Origin: Arcobacter siniprincipis
GTDB taxonomy: Bacteria > Campylobacterota > Campylobacteria > Campylobacterales > Arcobacteraceae
Direction of reading: 5' to 3'
Length of the DNA: 64,000 nt
NCBI RefSeq assembly: GCF_048571125.1
Contig: NZ_CP182343.1
Location: 124,001 to 188,000 of the forward strand
Part shown: one piece after another, positions 53,622 to 62,495 of the stretch
How positions within the stretch are numbered: the first letter of the stretch is position 1
Layout of the letters: the number at the start of each line of letters is the position of its first letter
The notes under the pieces: generated by a model
Told to the model about the DNA's origin: nothing
What the model saw: the letters and a program-made list of their open reading frames with translations, nothing else
Database searches by the model: none
Translations under genes and position numbers: made by a program

Positions 53622-54130
53622 TGAAAGAGTTAGCACTTTTAGCAAATAGACTTGATACGCTTATAATGCGTATCGGTCAAATAACTTCTTGGCTAATTTT
53701 TATTTTAGTTTTATTAGTTGCTGGGGATGTTCTTTTTAGATATTTTTTTCATATAAGTTCTATTGCCGAACAAGAGTTTCAATGGCATCTTTTAGCAGCA
53801 ATTGCAATATTTGGTTCTGCTTATACTTTCCAACAAAAAGAACATGTAAGAGTTGACCTTTTTTATCACAGTTATAGTAAAAATGTAAAAAGATGGATGA
53901 ATATTTTAATTCCTTTAATAATAATTCTTCCTTTTTCTGCTTTTATAATTTATTTATCAAGTGATTATGTATTGCAATCTTATGCAAATAATGAAGTCTC
54001 ACCTGATCCTGGGGGATTACCTTATAGATACTTAGTAAAAGGACTTATACCTTTAGGTTTTATACTTATTTTTATTCAAGGATTAGCAGTTTTATTAAAA
54101 GCCATAACAAAAACAGAAAGCGAGTTATAA
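53621..54130 (+). CDS. TRAP transporter small permease (DctQ family)
   Basis: A 169-residue membrane protein with four helices; the conserved EQEFQWHLLAAIAIFGSAY and KEHVRVDLFY stretches mark DctQ. Together with the large permease it forms the sodium-coupled channel. Its start overlaps the binding-protein stop by one base; the large permease begins three bases later. Confidence 0.92.
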   Translation: MKELALLANRLDTLIMRIGQITSWLIFILVLLVAGDVLFRYFFHISSIAEQEFQWHLLAAIAIFGSAYTFQQKEHVRVDLFYHSYSKNVKRWMNILIPLIIILPFSAFIIYLSSDYVLQSYANNEVSPDPGGLPYRYLVKGLIPLGFILIFIQGLAVLLKAITKTESEL

Positions 54131-54133
54131 TTT

Positions 54134-55459
54134 ATGGATCCACAAATATTAGCAATTTTAATGGTTGTATCTCTTTTTACATTGATTTTAGCAGGAGTTC
54201 CAGTTGCTTTTGCAATAGCAGGTGCTGGTTTGTTTTTTGGAGCAATTGGGGTAGATATGAATCTATTTAATTTACTTCCTGCAAGAATCTTTGGAGTTTT
54301 GACTAACTATACACTTTTGGCAGTACCTTTATTTGTTTTTATGGGAATACTTTTAGAAAAATCCCGTATAGCAGAAAAGATGCTTGATGTATTAGGACTT
54401 TTATCTGGTAAAAAGCCTGGAGGAATGGCTATCGCAATTATTGTTGTGGGTATTCTTATGGGTGCATCAACAGGAATTGTAGGGGCAACAGTTGTTACTC
54501 TAACAATGATTTCACTTCCTACACTTTTACGAAGAAATTATAGTCATAGTGTTTCATGTGGTACGATTTGTGCTTCAGGAACATTGGGACAAATTTTACC
54601 TCCTAGTTTAGTTCTTATATTATTGGCAGATATTAGTGGAGAAGCCATAGGGCCTCTTTTTGCTGCTGCTTTAATCCCAGGATTACTTTTAGCTTGCATG
54701 TATATTTTATATATTGTTTTTTTGAGTTGGTTTTTCCCTCAACATGTGCCACCAATTGATATTGAAGAGAGAGAATCTTATTCAAGAAAAGAGTTATGGA
54801 TAGAGTTTATAAAATCAGTTGCACCACCTTTTCTTTTGATATTTGCAGTTTTAGGTTCTATCATTGGAGGACTTGCAGCTCCTACTGAAGCTGCTTCAAT
54901 GGGAGCAATAGGTTCACTTGTGATAGTTTTCTTGAGTAAAAGACTTAGCATGGATGTATTAAAAGAAACCTTATACGAAACTATGAAAGTAACTGGTATG
55001 ATTATGTTCGTTTTATTGGCTTCTCAAATATTTGGGCTGAGCTTTAGAGGATTAGAGGGAGATTATTTAGTAGAAGATCTTTTCGCCGCAATTCCAGGGG
55101 GAATGTGGGGTTCTATTATTTTTATGATGTTTGTACTTTTTGTATTAGGTTTCTTTTTAGAATGGATTGAAATATCTTATATTGTATTGCCATTGGTTTT
55201 ACCTATATTTCATGCTTTGGATATAAATATGATATGGCTAGGTATTTTAGTTGCACTAAATTTACAAACTTCATTTTTAACTCCACCTTTTGGTTGGTCT
55301 TTATTTTTCTTAAAAGGGGTTGCTCCTAAAGAGATAAAGACTATGGAGATATATAAAGGTGTTTTACCTTTTATTGGAATTCAGATTTTTGTTATTGGGC
55401 TAGTGATGCTTTTCCCAGATATTGCTTTATGGTTACCAAAAGCAATTGGATGGATGTAA
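54134..55459 (+). CDS. TRAP transporter large permease (DctM family)
   Basis: A 441-residue DctM with about twelve helices. It shows VPLFVFMGILLEKS, GASTGIVGATVVTLTMISLP, GTLGQILPPSLVLILLADIS and LQTSFLTPPFGWSLFFLKGV, all typical. It drives sodium-coupled uptake of the ligand held by the DctP protein. Confidence 0.94.
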   Translation: MDPQILAILMVVSLFTLILAGVPVAFAIAGAGLFFGAIGVDMNLFNLLPARIFGVLTNYTLLAVPLFVFMGILLEKSRIAEKMLDVLGLLSGKKPGGMAIAIIVVGILMGASTGIVGATVVTLTMISLPTLLRRNYSHSVSCGTICASGTLGQILPPSLVLILLADISGEAIGPLFAAALIPGLLLACMYILYIVFLSWFFPQHVPPIDIEERESYSRKELWIEFIKSVAPPFLLIFAVLGSIIGGLAAPTEAASMGAIGSLVIVFLSKRLSMDVLKETLYETMKVTGMIMFVLLASQIFGLSFRGLEGDYLVEDLFAAIPGGMWGSIIFMMFVLFVLGFFLEWIEISYIVLPLVLPIFHALDINMIWLGILVALNLQTSFLTPPFGWSLFFLKGVAPKEIKTMEIYKGVLPFIGIQIFVIGLVMLFPDIALWLPKAIGWM

Positions 55460-55511
55460 GAAAAATATAAACTAATTATAATAAAATTCTAAAAAGGATA
55501 TTTAAATAAAT

Positions 55512-57104
55512 ATGAATAAATTACTTAAAACACAAACTTCACAAAAAGGCATGGTAGTATCACCCCACCATGCAGCTTCAGATGCAGGACTTGAGATACT
55601 AAAAAAAGGGGGCAATGCAATTGAAGCTTCAATTGCTGTTGCTTCTTCTTTAGCAATACATTATCCTCACATGACAGGTATTGGAGGAGATGCCTTTTGG
55701 TTAGTTTATGACCCAAAAGAGGGTGTTTCTTTTATAGAAGCCTCTGGGTATTCTGGATTTGATGTAAAAAAAGAGTTATATGAAGGATTAAATGAAATAC
55801 CTTTTAGGGGAAAATTAGCTGCAAATACAGCAGCTGGTGCTGTTTCTGCTTGGGATTTAGCTTTTGAAAAAAGTAAAACTTGGGGTGGGAAAATGACCCC
55901 TTCAAATCTTCTTAGTGAAGCTATAAATTCTGCAAATAGTGGTATTAAAGTAACTAAATCATTAAGTGATACATTAAATGAAAAACAAGCTGAACTTCAA
56001 GCTGATAGTTTTTTTGCAGATGTTTATTATCCAAATAAAGAAGTTCCAAAAGAGGGTGAGATTTTAGTTCAAAAATCATTGGGTGAAACATTAAAAAGGA
56101 TTTCCCAAGAAGGCTTTGACACTTTTTATAGGGGCTCTTTATCAAAAGATATTGCAAATGACTTTTTAAAAAGGGAAGGATTTATAACTCTTAATGATTT
56201 AAATAATCATCAGGCAAGTTGGAATAAGGCACTAGAATTGCAAACTTCTCAAGCAAAATTATTTAATGCTTCAGCTCCTACACAAGGGGTCGCTTCTTTG
56301 ATGATATTGGGATTATTTGATCGTTGGGTAGAAAAGTTACCCCAATTGGATTCTTCTAATCATGTACACTTGTTAGTAGAAGCTACAAAAATAGCTTTTT
56401 CTCATAGGGCAAAAATGGACACTTCAGCAAGTCCAGAAAAACTACAAGCTTGGTTGGAACCAGAATATTTAGATAAATTAAGTGAAAAAATTGATTTACA
56501 AAAAGCTAAAGCTTGGAGTAAAGAAACAGCGCCTGGTGATACTACTTGGTTTGGAGCTGTTGATTCCCAAGGTAGAGTTGTAAGTGCTATTCAAAGTATT
56601 TATCATGAGTTTGGTAGTGGTTTGATGTTACCTAAGACTGGTATCGTTTGGCAAAATAGAGGTTGCAGTTTTTCTTTGGATTCTTCACATATTCAAACTT
56701 TGATGCCACATAAAAAACCTTTTCATACTTTAAATCCTGCTATTGCTTTATTTAATGATGGAAGAGTAATGGCGTATGGAACAATGGGCGGAGATGGACA
56801 ACCTCAAACCCAAGCCGCTGTATATTCAAGATATGCATACTATAATGATGATTTACAAACTACTATTAATAAACCAAGATGGTTATTAGGTAGAACTTGG
56901 GGAAATTCATCTGAAAGTTTAAAATTAGAATCTCGTTTTCCACTTGATTGTCAAGAAGATTTGATAAAAAAAGGACATGATGTAGAAATCTTATCATCTC
57001 TTGATTCTGCTGTTGGGCATGCAGGTGCAATAGTATGGCATCCTAATGGAAAAATAGAGGGTGCAAGTGACCCTCGAAGTGATGGAAAAGCATCAAATTT
57101 ATAA
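55512..57104 (+). CDS. Gamma-glutamyltransferase family hydrolase
   Basis: A 530-residue Ntn-hydrolase of the gamma-glutamyltransferase family. SPHHAASDAGLEILKKGGNA near the start and the self-cleavage/nucleophile Thr in PGDTTWFGAVD (near residue 350) are clear. There is no signal peptide, so it acts in the cytoplasm. The YPHMTGIGGDAFWLVYDP pattern is closer to the oxamate amidohydrolase (HpxW)-like subgroup than to periplasmic Ggt. It lies between a TRAP transporter and a TauE/SafE permease, so it probably hydrolyses the substrate taken up. Confidence 0.85.
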   Translation: MNKLLKTQTSQKGMVVSPHHAASDAGLEILKKGGNAIEASIAVASSLAIHYPHMTGIGGDAFWLVYDPKEGVSFIEASGYSGFDVKKELYEGLNEIPFRGKLAANTAAGAVSAWDLAFEKSKTWGGKMTPSNLLSEAINSANSGIKVTKSLSDTLNEKQAELQADSFFADVYYPNKEVPKEGEILVQKSLGETLKRISQEGFDTFYRGSLSKDIANDFLKREGFITLNDLNNHQASWNKALELQTSQAKLFNASAPTQGVASLMILGLFDRWVEKLPQLDSSNHVHLLVEATKIAFSHRAKMDTSASPEKLQAWLEPEYLDKLSEKIDLQKAKAWSKETAPGDTTWFGAVDSQGRVVSAIQSIYHEFGSGLMLPKTGIVWQNRGCSFSLDSSHIQTLMPHKKPFHTLNPAIALFNDGRVMAYGTMGGDGQPQTQAAVYSRYAYYNDDLQTTINKPRWLLGRTWGNSSESLKLESRFPLDCQEDLIKKGHDVEILSSLDSAVGHAGAIVWHPNGKIEGASDPRSDGKASNL

Positions 57105-57126
57105 AAATAAATAAGGATAAAAATTA

Positions 57127-57933
57127 ATGAATGAATTATTAGTTCTGTTGCCGATTCTTTTAGCATCTGGTGTAATAGCAGGTTTGTTAGCAGGTTTATT
57201 AGGAGTTGGTGGCGGTATTGTTATAGTGCCAATGCTTTATCATATATTTATTTATTTAAATATTGATATTACAGTTGCAATTCCACTATCAATTGGTACT
57301 TCACTATCTACAATTGTAGTAACTTCTATTATGTCTGCAAGATCACACCATAAAAAAGGTGGAATAGATTGGGATTTGACTAAGAGATGGGTACCTCTTG
57401 TTATCATTGGAGTACTTATAGGTTCTTTTTCTTCTAAATATATTGATGCTTCAACTTTGAAATTTATGTTTGGCATCTTATTATTGGTAGTTTCTATTCA
57501 TATGATAATAAGTAGTTTCAAAAGTATAATTATAGCTAAGCAGTTACCTGGTAATTTTGGGCAATCAACTTTTGGATTATTATTAGGTGGTTTTGCTTCA
57601 CTTTTGGGTATAGGAGGAGGAACTCTTATGGTTCCTCTACTTACTCTTTTTTCTTATCCCATACATAGAGCTGTAAGTACAGCTTCAATATTTGGTTTGG
57701 TTATTAGTATTCCAGCAACTATTGGTTATATAATTGTTGGTTGGGGTGCTCCAAATCTACCTGTAGGATCTACTGGATATGTGAATTGGATTGGATTTAT
57801 CGCACTTGTTCCTATGACTATGTTATTTGCTCCTTTAGGAGTAAAATTAGCATATAGACTTAATGTAAAGCAATTAAAAGTAGCTTTTGCTGTTTTTTTA
57901 GCTTGCGTTGGAGTAAAAATGCTTTTAGTTTAA
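57127..57933 (+). CDS. TauE/SafE (TSUP) family permease
   Basis: A 268-residue membrane protein with about eight helices and the twofold motif GLLGVGGGIVIVPML and LLGIGGGTLMVPLL. Family members export sulfite, sulfoacetate or organic anions. It is 22 bases downstream of the GGT-family gene and ends the TRAP operon, ahead of a long hairpin. Confidence 0.9.
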   Translation: MNELLVLLPILLASGVIAGLLAGLLGVGGGIVIVPMLYHIFIYLNIDITVAIPLSIGTSLSTIVVTSIMSARSHHKKGGIDWDLTKRWVPLVIIGVLIGSFSSKYIDASTLKFMFGILLLVVSIHMIISSFKSIIIAKQLPGNFGQSTFGLLLGGFASLLGIGGGTLMVPLLTLFSYPIHRAVSTASIFGLVISIPATIGYIIVGWGAPNLPVGSTGYVNWIGFIALVPMTMLFAPLGVKLAYRLNVKQLKVAFAVFLACVGVKMLLV

Positions 57934-57939
57934 GTATTT

Positions 57940-57981
57940 AAATAAAGATAAAGAAGAGAGTTCTCTTATTTATCTTTATTT
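57940..57981. terminator. Long hairpin ending the TRAP operon
   Basis: AAATAAAGATAAA (57940-57952) pairs with TTTATCTTTATTT (57969-57981), plus an inner AAGAGA/TCTCTT. It overlaps the 3' end of a small minus-strand gene. Confidence 0.65.
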
Positions 57982-58067
57982 TCAATTCTTTGCTTATAAT
58001 ACCCAAAAGCAATTATTGCAATTGCAACAAATACAAATCCAATAATCTCATTTTGTAAATCTGACAT
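57966..58067 (-). CDS. 33-residue small membrane protein
   Basis: ATG at 58067 on the minus strand with AGGA eight bases upstream. The product starts MSDLQNEIIGFVFVAIAIIA and has a basic tail ending NKDK. One membrane helix. It follows the 64-residue membrane protein by 21 bases. Confidence 0.5.
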   Translation of the reverse strand: MSDLQNEIIGFVFVAIAIIAFGYYKQRIENKDK

Positions 58068-58088
58068 CAATAAATCCTAAATAAAAAT

Positions 58089-58283
58089 TTAATCTTTTGT
58101 AAAAATAAAGGCAAAATAACCAAATGCCATCTCCCCTAAACTAACTATTCCCCACATGGGAGCGTAAAAAATACCAATTGCAATAGAGATAATTAAAGCA
58201 ATTAAAAAAGCCACTTTAGGTTTCTTTATAAATTTTGCAAGGACAAATCCAAGAATAACAAAGATAATAAGATAAATTAACAT
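58089..58283 (-). CDS. 64-residue small membrane protein
   Basis: Two membrane helices (LIYLIIFVILGFVLAKF and VAFLIALIISIAIGIFY) separated by a basic loop (KKPK), then a more polar end. Unknown to me. It sits downstream of the sensor kinase by 15 bases. Confidence 0.65.
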   Translation of the reverse strand: MLIYLIIFVILGFVLAKFIKKPKVAFLIALIISIAIGIFYAPMWGIVSLGEMAFGYFAFIFTKD

Positions 58284-58298
58284 AATAAACTCACTTTT

Positions 58299-60554
58299 TT
58301 AGATATCACAAAAATTATTGAATGTAATTTGAAAATATGCACCGGTGTATTGTTTTTTGTTATAAGTATAAGTGCTATTAAAGACTTCTATAGAGGCATC
58401 ATGATATTCTGTAATTATTTGGTGTGACATAGATAATCCAATACCTGTACCTATACTTTTATGTTTGGTTGTAAAATATGGTTCAAAAACTTTATGCATG
58501 ATAGTATCATCTATTCCCCCTGCATTATCTTTAATTACTAATATAAGTTGATTATTTATTTTCTGTGTTTCAATAAAAATAAGCTTCTCTTCATTGTCTT
58601 TTAGTCTTTCTTTTATCGCATCTTTTGCATTATTGATAATATTAATAAATGCTTGAATAATTTGATTTTGAAACCCTTCAATTTTACAATCATCTTTAAA
58701 ATTTGTAATCAAATTTATATGATTGTTATTTATCGATGGTTTTAAAATAGTTAATGCTTTTTCAAGTGTTTCTACAATTGAGATTTTTTCTTTTTGATTT
58801 GTATTTTTTATAAAATTCCTAAAATCATCTATTGTTTGAGATAAATAATTAGTTTGTCCCATAATTTTTTCCATATCAGAAACTATTTGGGGAGAAATCT
58901 TTTCAACTAATTCATTTCTTACTAGTATCCCACTTGCAATTGTTGAAATCATACTAAGTGGTTGTCTCCATTGATGGGCGATATTTCCTATCATTTCACC
59001 CATTGAAGCTAGTTTTGATTGAGATTCTAATAATTTTCGTTGGGATATATCTTGACAAATTCCTATGTATCCATAGGTTTCATTATCTTTATTTTTTAAA
59101 GCAGTAATTGTTATAAGTACTGGAATATGTTCTCCGTTTTTAGAGATAACTGTCCATTCATTTTCATTCTTTAATCCCAAATCTGTTTTGGCTGAAAATA
59201 CTTCAAAACTTGATGTTATATTAATGTTTAACTCTTTTGATAGATATGTTTTTCTTTGTTTAATTTCTGATTTTAGATGAAAAAGTAAGGGAGTATGAAT
59301 ATTTACAACTTCTTTTGCCTTATATCCTAAAATTCTTTCAGCTTCTTTATTAAACTGTTGAATAACTCCATCTATATTTGTACTTATTATCATATATCCA
59401 GAGTTATCAAAAATAGTAGTTTGTAATTCTAATGCTTTGTGCAAGTTTGCTTCATTTTCTTTTTCATTTGTTATATCATAAAACCACCCAATAATTGCAT
59501 TTTCACCATCATATTCAATATTCATATAAGAAGCTAGTACATAAACTTGTTTATTGTTTATTTTTACTTCCATTGTCATATTATAAATACTATTTCCATT
59601 GAGTAGTTCTTTTTCAATATTTTCATAAGCAGTTTTATTTATATAATAATCTTTTGGATTCATTCCATAAACATTGTCTTTATTTACTTGTAATAGTTTA
59701 GAATAGGCATCATTAGCAAAAATTACATAATCTTTATTTTTTTTAGTTTTTTTTGTAATTCTTATGGAAATAGGACTAAGATCAAGTAGATATTCAAGGC
59801 GATGTTGACTTTTTTCTAAAACAGTTCTAGAATCTTTTATAGATAAAATCATTTTATTAATACTTGAAGAGAGTTCATTTATTTCTGTACTCTTAGAATA
59901 AGGAATAGGCTTATTTGGTATTCCATGACTATTATCATTATTAATTGCATCAATAATATTTGAAATAGGTTTTAATATATAGTATTTTATACTTAGATAT
60001 AAAAATAAAATCAATAATATAGATAAGAAGATAGTATTTATAATAGTATCATATATTATTGCATCTAGCTCTTCATTTAAAGCTGAATCACTAAGGTAAA
60101 TGGTAATGGTACCAAGGAGATTATTTGAAGAGTCAGTAATGTTTGAACTATTAGAAAAAAATGAATTTGCTAATTGTTTATTTTGTTCTTCATCTTTATC
60201 ATCATAGTCCTCGATAATAGAGTTTTTGTCTTTTATTCTTCCACTTATATAAACATTTTTACCTAATACTTTTCCTAAATTATAATCTTTTATCACAATT
60301 GCAAAAATATTTTTATCTTTAAGTTCATTAGTTACAATTTTTTCATATTCATTTGGAGAATAAGACGCAAGTAGTATTGAAATATTGTTTTTTAATGAAA
60401 GCATAGACTCTTTTGAGTCATCTTTCATCTCTTTTAAAATAGAATTTTTTGTTTTTTGATAGTTATATGTTGAATTAATTAGCATAATACTTACTACAAG
60501 AGTAATAATTATTAATCCAAGTTTTGTTAATAATGAATATTCTGTATTTTTCAT
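58299..60554 (-). CDS. PAS-domain sensor histidine kinase
   Basis: A 751-residue kinase: membrane helices at about 10-27 and 171-190 flank a periplasmic domain. A HAMP-like linker follows, then two PAS domains (about 252-365 and 378-505), the second with GICQDISQRK. The HisKA region has GNIAHQWRQPLS with His527, and the ATPase has NNAKDAI, DNAGGID and GTGIGLS. It starts three bases after the binding-protein gene. No response regulator gene is adjacent, so its partner is elsewhere. Confidence 0.9.
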   Translation of the reverse strand: MKNTEYSLLTKLGLIIITLVVSIMLINSTYNYQKTKNSILKEMKDDSKESMLSLKNNISILLASYSPNEYEKIVTNELKDKNIFAIVIKDYNLGKVLGKNVYISGRIKDKNSIIEDYDDKDEEQNKQLANSFFSNSSNITDSSNNLLGTITIYLSDSALNEELDAIIYDTIINTIFLSILLILFLYLSIKYYILKPISNIIDAINNDNSHGIPNKPIPYSKSTEINELSSSINKMILSIKDSRTVLEKSQHRLEYLLDLSPISIRITKKTKKNKDYVIFANDAYSKLLQVNKDNVYGMNPKDYYINKTAYENIEKELLNGNSIYNMTMEVKINNKQVYVLASYMNIEYDGENAIIGWFYDITNEKENEANLHKALELQTTIFDNSGYMIISTNIDGVIQQFNKEAERILGYKAKEVVNIHTPLLFHLKSEIKQRKTYLSKELNINITSSFEVFSAKTDLGLKNENEWTVISKNGEHIPVLITITALKNKDNETYGYIGICQDISQRKLLESQSKLASMGEMIGNIAHQWRQPLSMISTIASGILVRNELVEKISPQIVSDMEKIMGQTNYLSQTIDDFRNFIKNTNQKEKISIVETLEKALTILKPSINNNHINLITNFKDDCKIEGFQNQIIQAFINIINNAKDAIKERLKDNEEKLIFIETQKINNQLILVIKDNAGGIDDTIMHKVFEPYFTTKHKSIGTGIGLSMSHQIITEYHDASIEVFNSTYTYNKKQYTGAYFQITFNNFCDI

Positions 60555-60557
60555 CTT

Positions 60558-61520
60558 TTAGTTACTTTCAATGCCCAAAACATTGTGTTCAATAAAATAA
60601 GTTTTTTGTTTTATGTTATCAGCTGTAATTATATTCACTGGAAGTTGTATCTCTTTTTGAACTTTTTTTCCTTTTATATAATTATTTATTTGTTCTAAGG
60701 CTAACTTCCCCATAATAAAAGGTTGCTGTACTGCTGCTGCTAATATTATATTTTTAGGGATTAATTCTAAAAATTCAGGTTCTAAATCAAAAGTAATTAG
60801 TGATATTTCATTTTGTTTATTAAAATCATTTATTGCTTTAATAGCTGCTCTATAAGTTTTTGAAGATTGCAACCAAATTGCATGTAAATCTGGATAACTT
60901 TTTATCATATCTTTTACCAAAATGTAAGTTTCTTCTTCTGTTCTTGTCTTAACTTGTTTTAAATCAGCACTTTTAAATGGAGATTCTTCTAATGCTTCTA
61001 TAAAACCAGCTGTTCTGGCTTGGGTAATGAGCTTTTTTTGTGGAAGAGCTATAATTCCAACTTTTGCATTTTTGTAACCTTTTTTAGATAATTCATTTGT
61101 AAGATATATACCAAGATTATATGCTCCAAGTTTATTATCTGAAGAGATATAAGATACATAGCTCTTATTTTTTGTTCCGGCATCAGAAACTACAACTGGA
61201 ATATTTGCTTCTTTTGCAAGTTTTAGAATTATTTCTGCAGAGTATGAATTTATGGGAGAAAGTATAATTCCATCAACTTTATCTGTTATAGCTTTTACAG
61301 TATTTTCTAATTCTTTTTTATGATTATTATGAGAATCAAGTACACTTAATTTGTAACCCAAGTCTTCACAACTATTTTTAATTCCCTTTTCCATGATTTG
61401 CCAAAAAGGAATTTCTAGATTATCAACTATATATACTATTCTTTTGGTTTGAGTGTTTTTTTCATATGCATTTGCCCATGATATGAAAGTAAATAAAAAG
61501 ACAATTAAAAATTTTTTCAT
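60558..61520 (-). CDS. Periplasmic sugar-type binding protein paired with the kinase
   Basis: A 320-residue Peripla_BP_4-type protein from the ATG at 61520, which begins the signal peptide (MKKFLIVFLFTFISWANA); the longer frame from 61574 adds non-signal residues. It shows IVYIVDNLEIPFWQIM, DGIILSPINSY, YVSYISSDNKLG and LITFDLEPEF. Coupling to a sensor kinase with three bases between suggests that it senses a ligand for the kinase (as TorT or LuxP do) rather than for transport, since no permease gene is near. Confidence 0.85.
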   Translation of the reverse strand: MKKFLIVFLFTFISWANAYEKNTQTKRIVYIVDNLEIPFWQIMEKGIKNSCEDLGYKLSVLDSHNNHKKELENTVKAITDKVDGIILSPINSYSAEIILKLAKEANIPVVVSDAGTKNKSYVSYISSDNKLGAYNLGIYLTNELSKKGYKNAKVGIIALPQKKLITQARTAGFIEALEESPFKSADLKQVKTRTEEETYILVKDMIKSYPDLHAIWLQSSKTYRAAIKAINDFNKQNEISLITFDLEPEFLELIPKNIILAAAVQQPFIMGKLALEQINNYIKGKKVQKEIQLPVNIITADNIKQKTYFIEHNVLGIESN

Positions 61521-61630
61521 ATGCATTTGTTTGGTTCTTTTTCTAATTAAAATAATAGTAGCAAATTCTATCATAACATTTAAAAAAGTAATATTTTATT
61601 AATTATTGTAGAATATAAATAAATTTTTTT

Positions 61631-61662
61631 TGTATAATTATAGATTGTATAAAATTTATACA
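61631..61662. promoter_or_regulatory. Promoter and palindrome before the glycosylglycerate genes
   Basis: TGTATAAT at 61631-61638 reads as an extended -10. Directly after it is a perfect palindrome TGTATAAAATTTATACA at 61646-61662, arms TGTATAAA and TTTATACA around one base. Its place just after the -10 would suit a repressor. A similar palindrome lies at 52350-52366. Confidence 0.5.
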
Positions 61663-61706
61663 GACAAAACTTTAAATTAAATATAAGGATAAGATATACT
61701 AAAGTA

Positions 61707-62495
61707 ATGTTACAAAAAGACACTAAAACGGACTATTTAATTTTTACAGATTTAGATGGAACACTTTTGGATCATAAAACTTATGAGTTCAATGAAGCTA
61801 AAGAGATGCTTGATTTTATAAGAGAGCAAAAAATACCATTAATAATCGTCACAAGTAAAACAAAAGATGAGGTTGTTGAATTACAAAAGAAATTAGATAT
61901 TTCTTTTCCTTTTGTTATAGAAAATGGTGCTGGAATATTTATTCCAAAAGAAAAAACTTATGAGCTTATTTCTTTAGGGAAAAATTACGATACTACAATT
62001 AGTGCATTTAAAGAATACTCAAAAAAGTTTCCCATCCAAGGGTTTCATGAAATGAATGATGAAGAGGTTTCTTTATATACGGGACTTCCCAAAAATAAAG
62101 CAAAAAAAGCAAGAAAAAGAACTTTTAGTGAGCCTTTTATTTTAAAAGATGAAACAAAAGCTAAACAGTTGAAACAATTGGTTTTAACTGATGGTTTTGA
62201 TGTGGTAAAAGGGGGAAGATTTTATCATTTAATTACTTTTGGACAAGATAAAGCAAAAGCTGTATTGGAGATGAAAAAGTATTATGATAACTTATATAAT
62301 AAAAATTTTAAAACAATTGCTTTAGGTGATGGCGAAAATGATATCACTATGTTAAAATGTGTAGATATTCCAATTTTAATAAAAAAATATGATGGTTCAT
62401 TTATCAAGTGTGAAATAAATAATCTCACCAAATCAAGATTTATTGGGCCAAAAGGCTGGAATAATAGTTTAAAAAGGATTTTAAATGTTAAATAA
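61707..62495 (+). CDS. Mannosyl/glucosyl-3-phosphoglycerate phosphatase (HAD-IIB)
   Basis: A 262-residue HAD phosphatase: FTDLDGTLLDHKTYEF (nucleophile Asp), VTSKTKDEV, ENGAGIFIP and the IIB cap, then GDGENDITML. It matches MpgP-type mannosyl-3-phosphoglycerate phosphatase, which releases mannosylglycerate (or glucosylglycerate), a compatible solute. It overlaps the next gene by 11 bases. Confidence 0.85.
   Translation: MLQKDTKTDYLIFTDLDGTLLDHKTYEFNEAKEMLDFIREQKIPLIIVTSKTKDEVVELQKKLDISFPFVIENGAGIFIPKEKTYELISLGKNYDTTISAFKEYSKKFPIQGFHEMNDEEVSLYTGLPKNKAKKARKRTFSEPFILKDETKAKQLKQLVLTDGFDVVKGGRFYHLITFGQDKAKAVLEMKKYYDNLYNKNFKTIALGDGENDITMLKCVDIPILIKKYDGSFIKCEINNLTKSRFIGPKGWNNSLKRILNVK

Noticed and set aside
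54549..54564. TGTTTCATGTGGTACG in the TRAP large permease gene, similar to parS
   Set aside because: Only the left arm matches; three of the last five bases differ, and it is far from the cluster.
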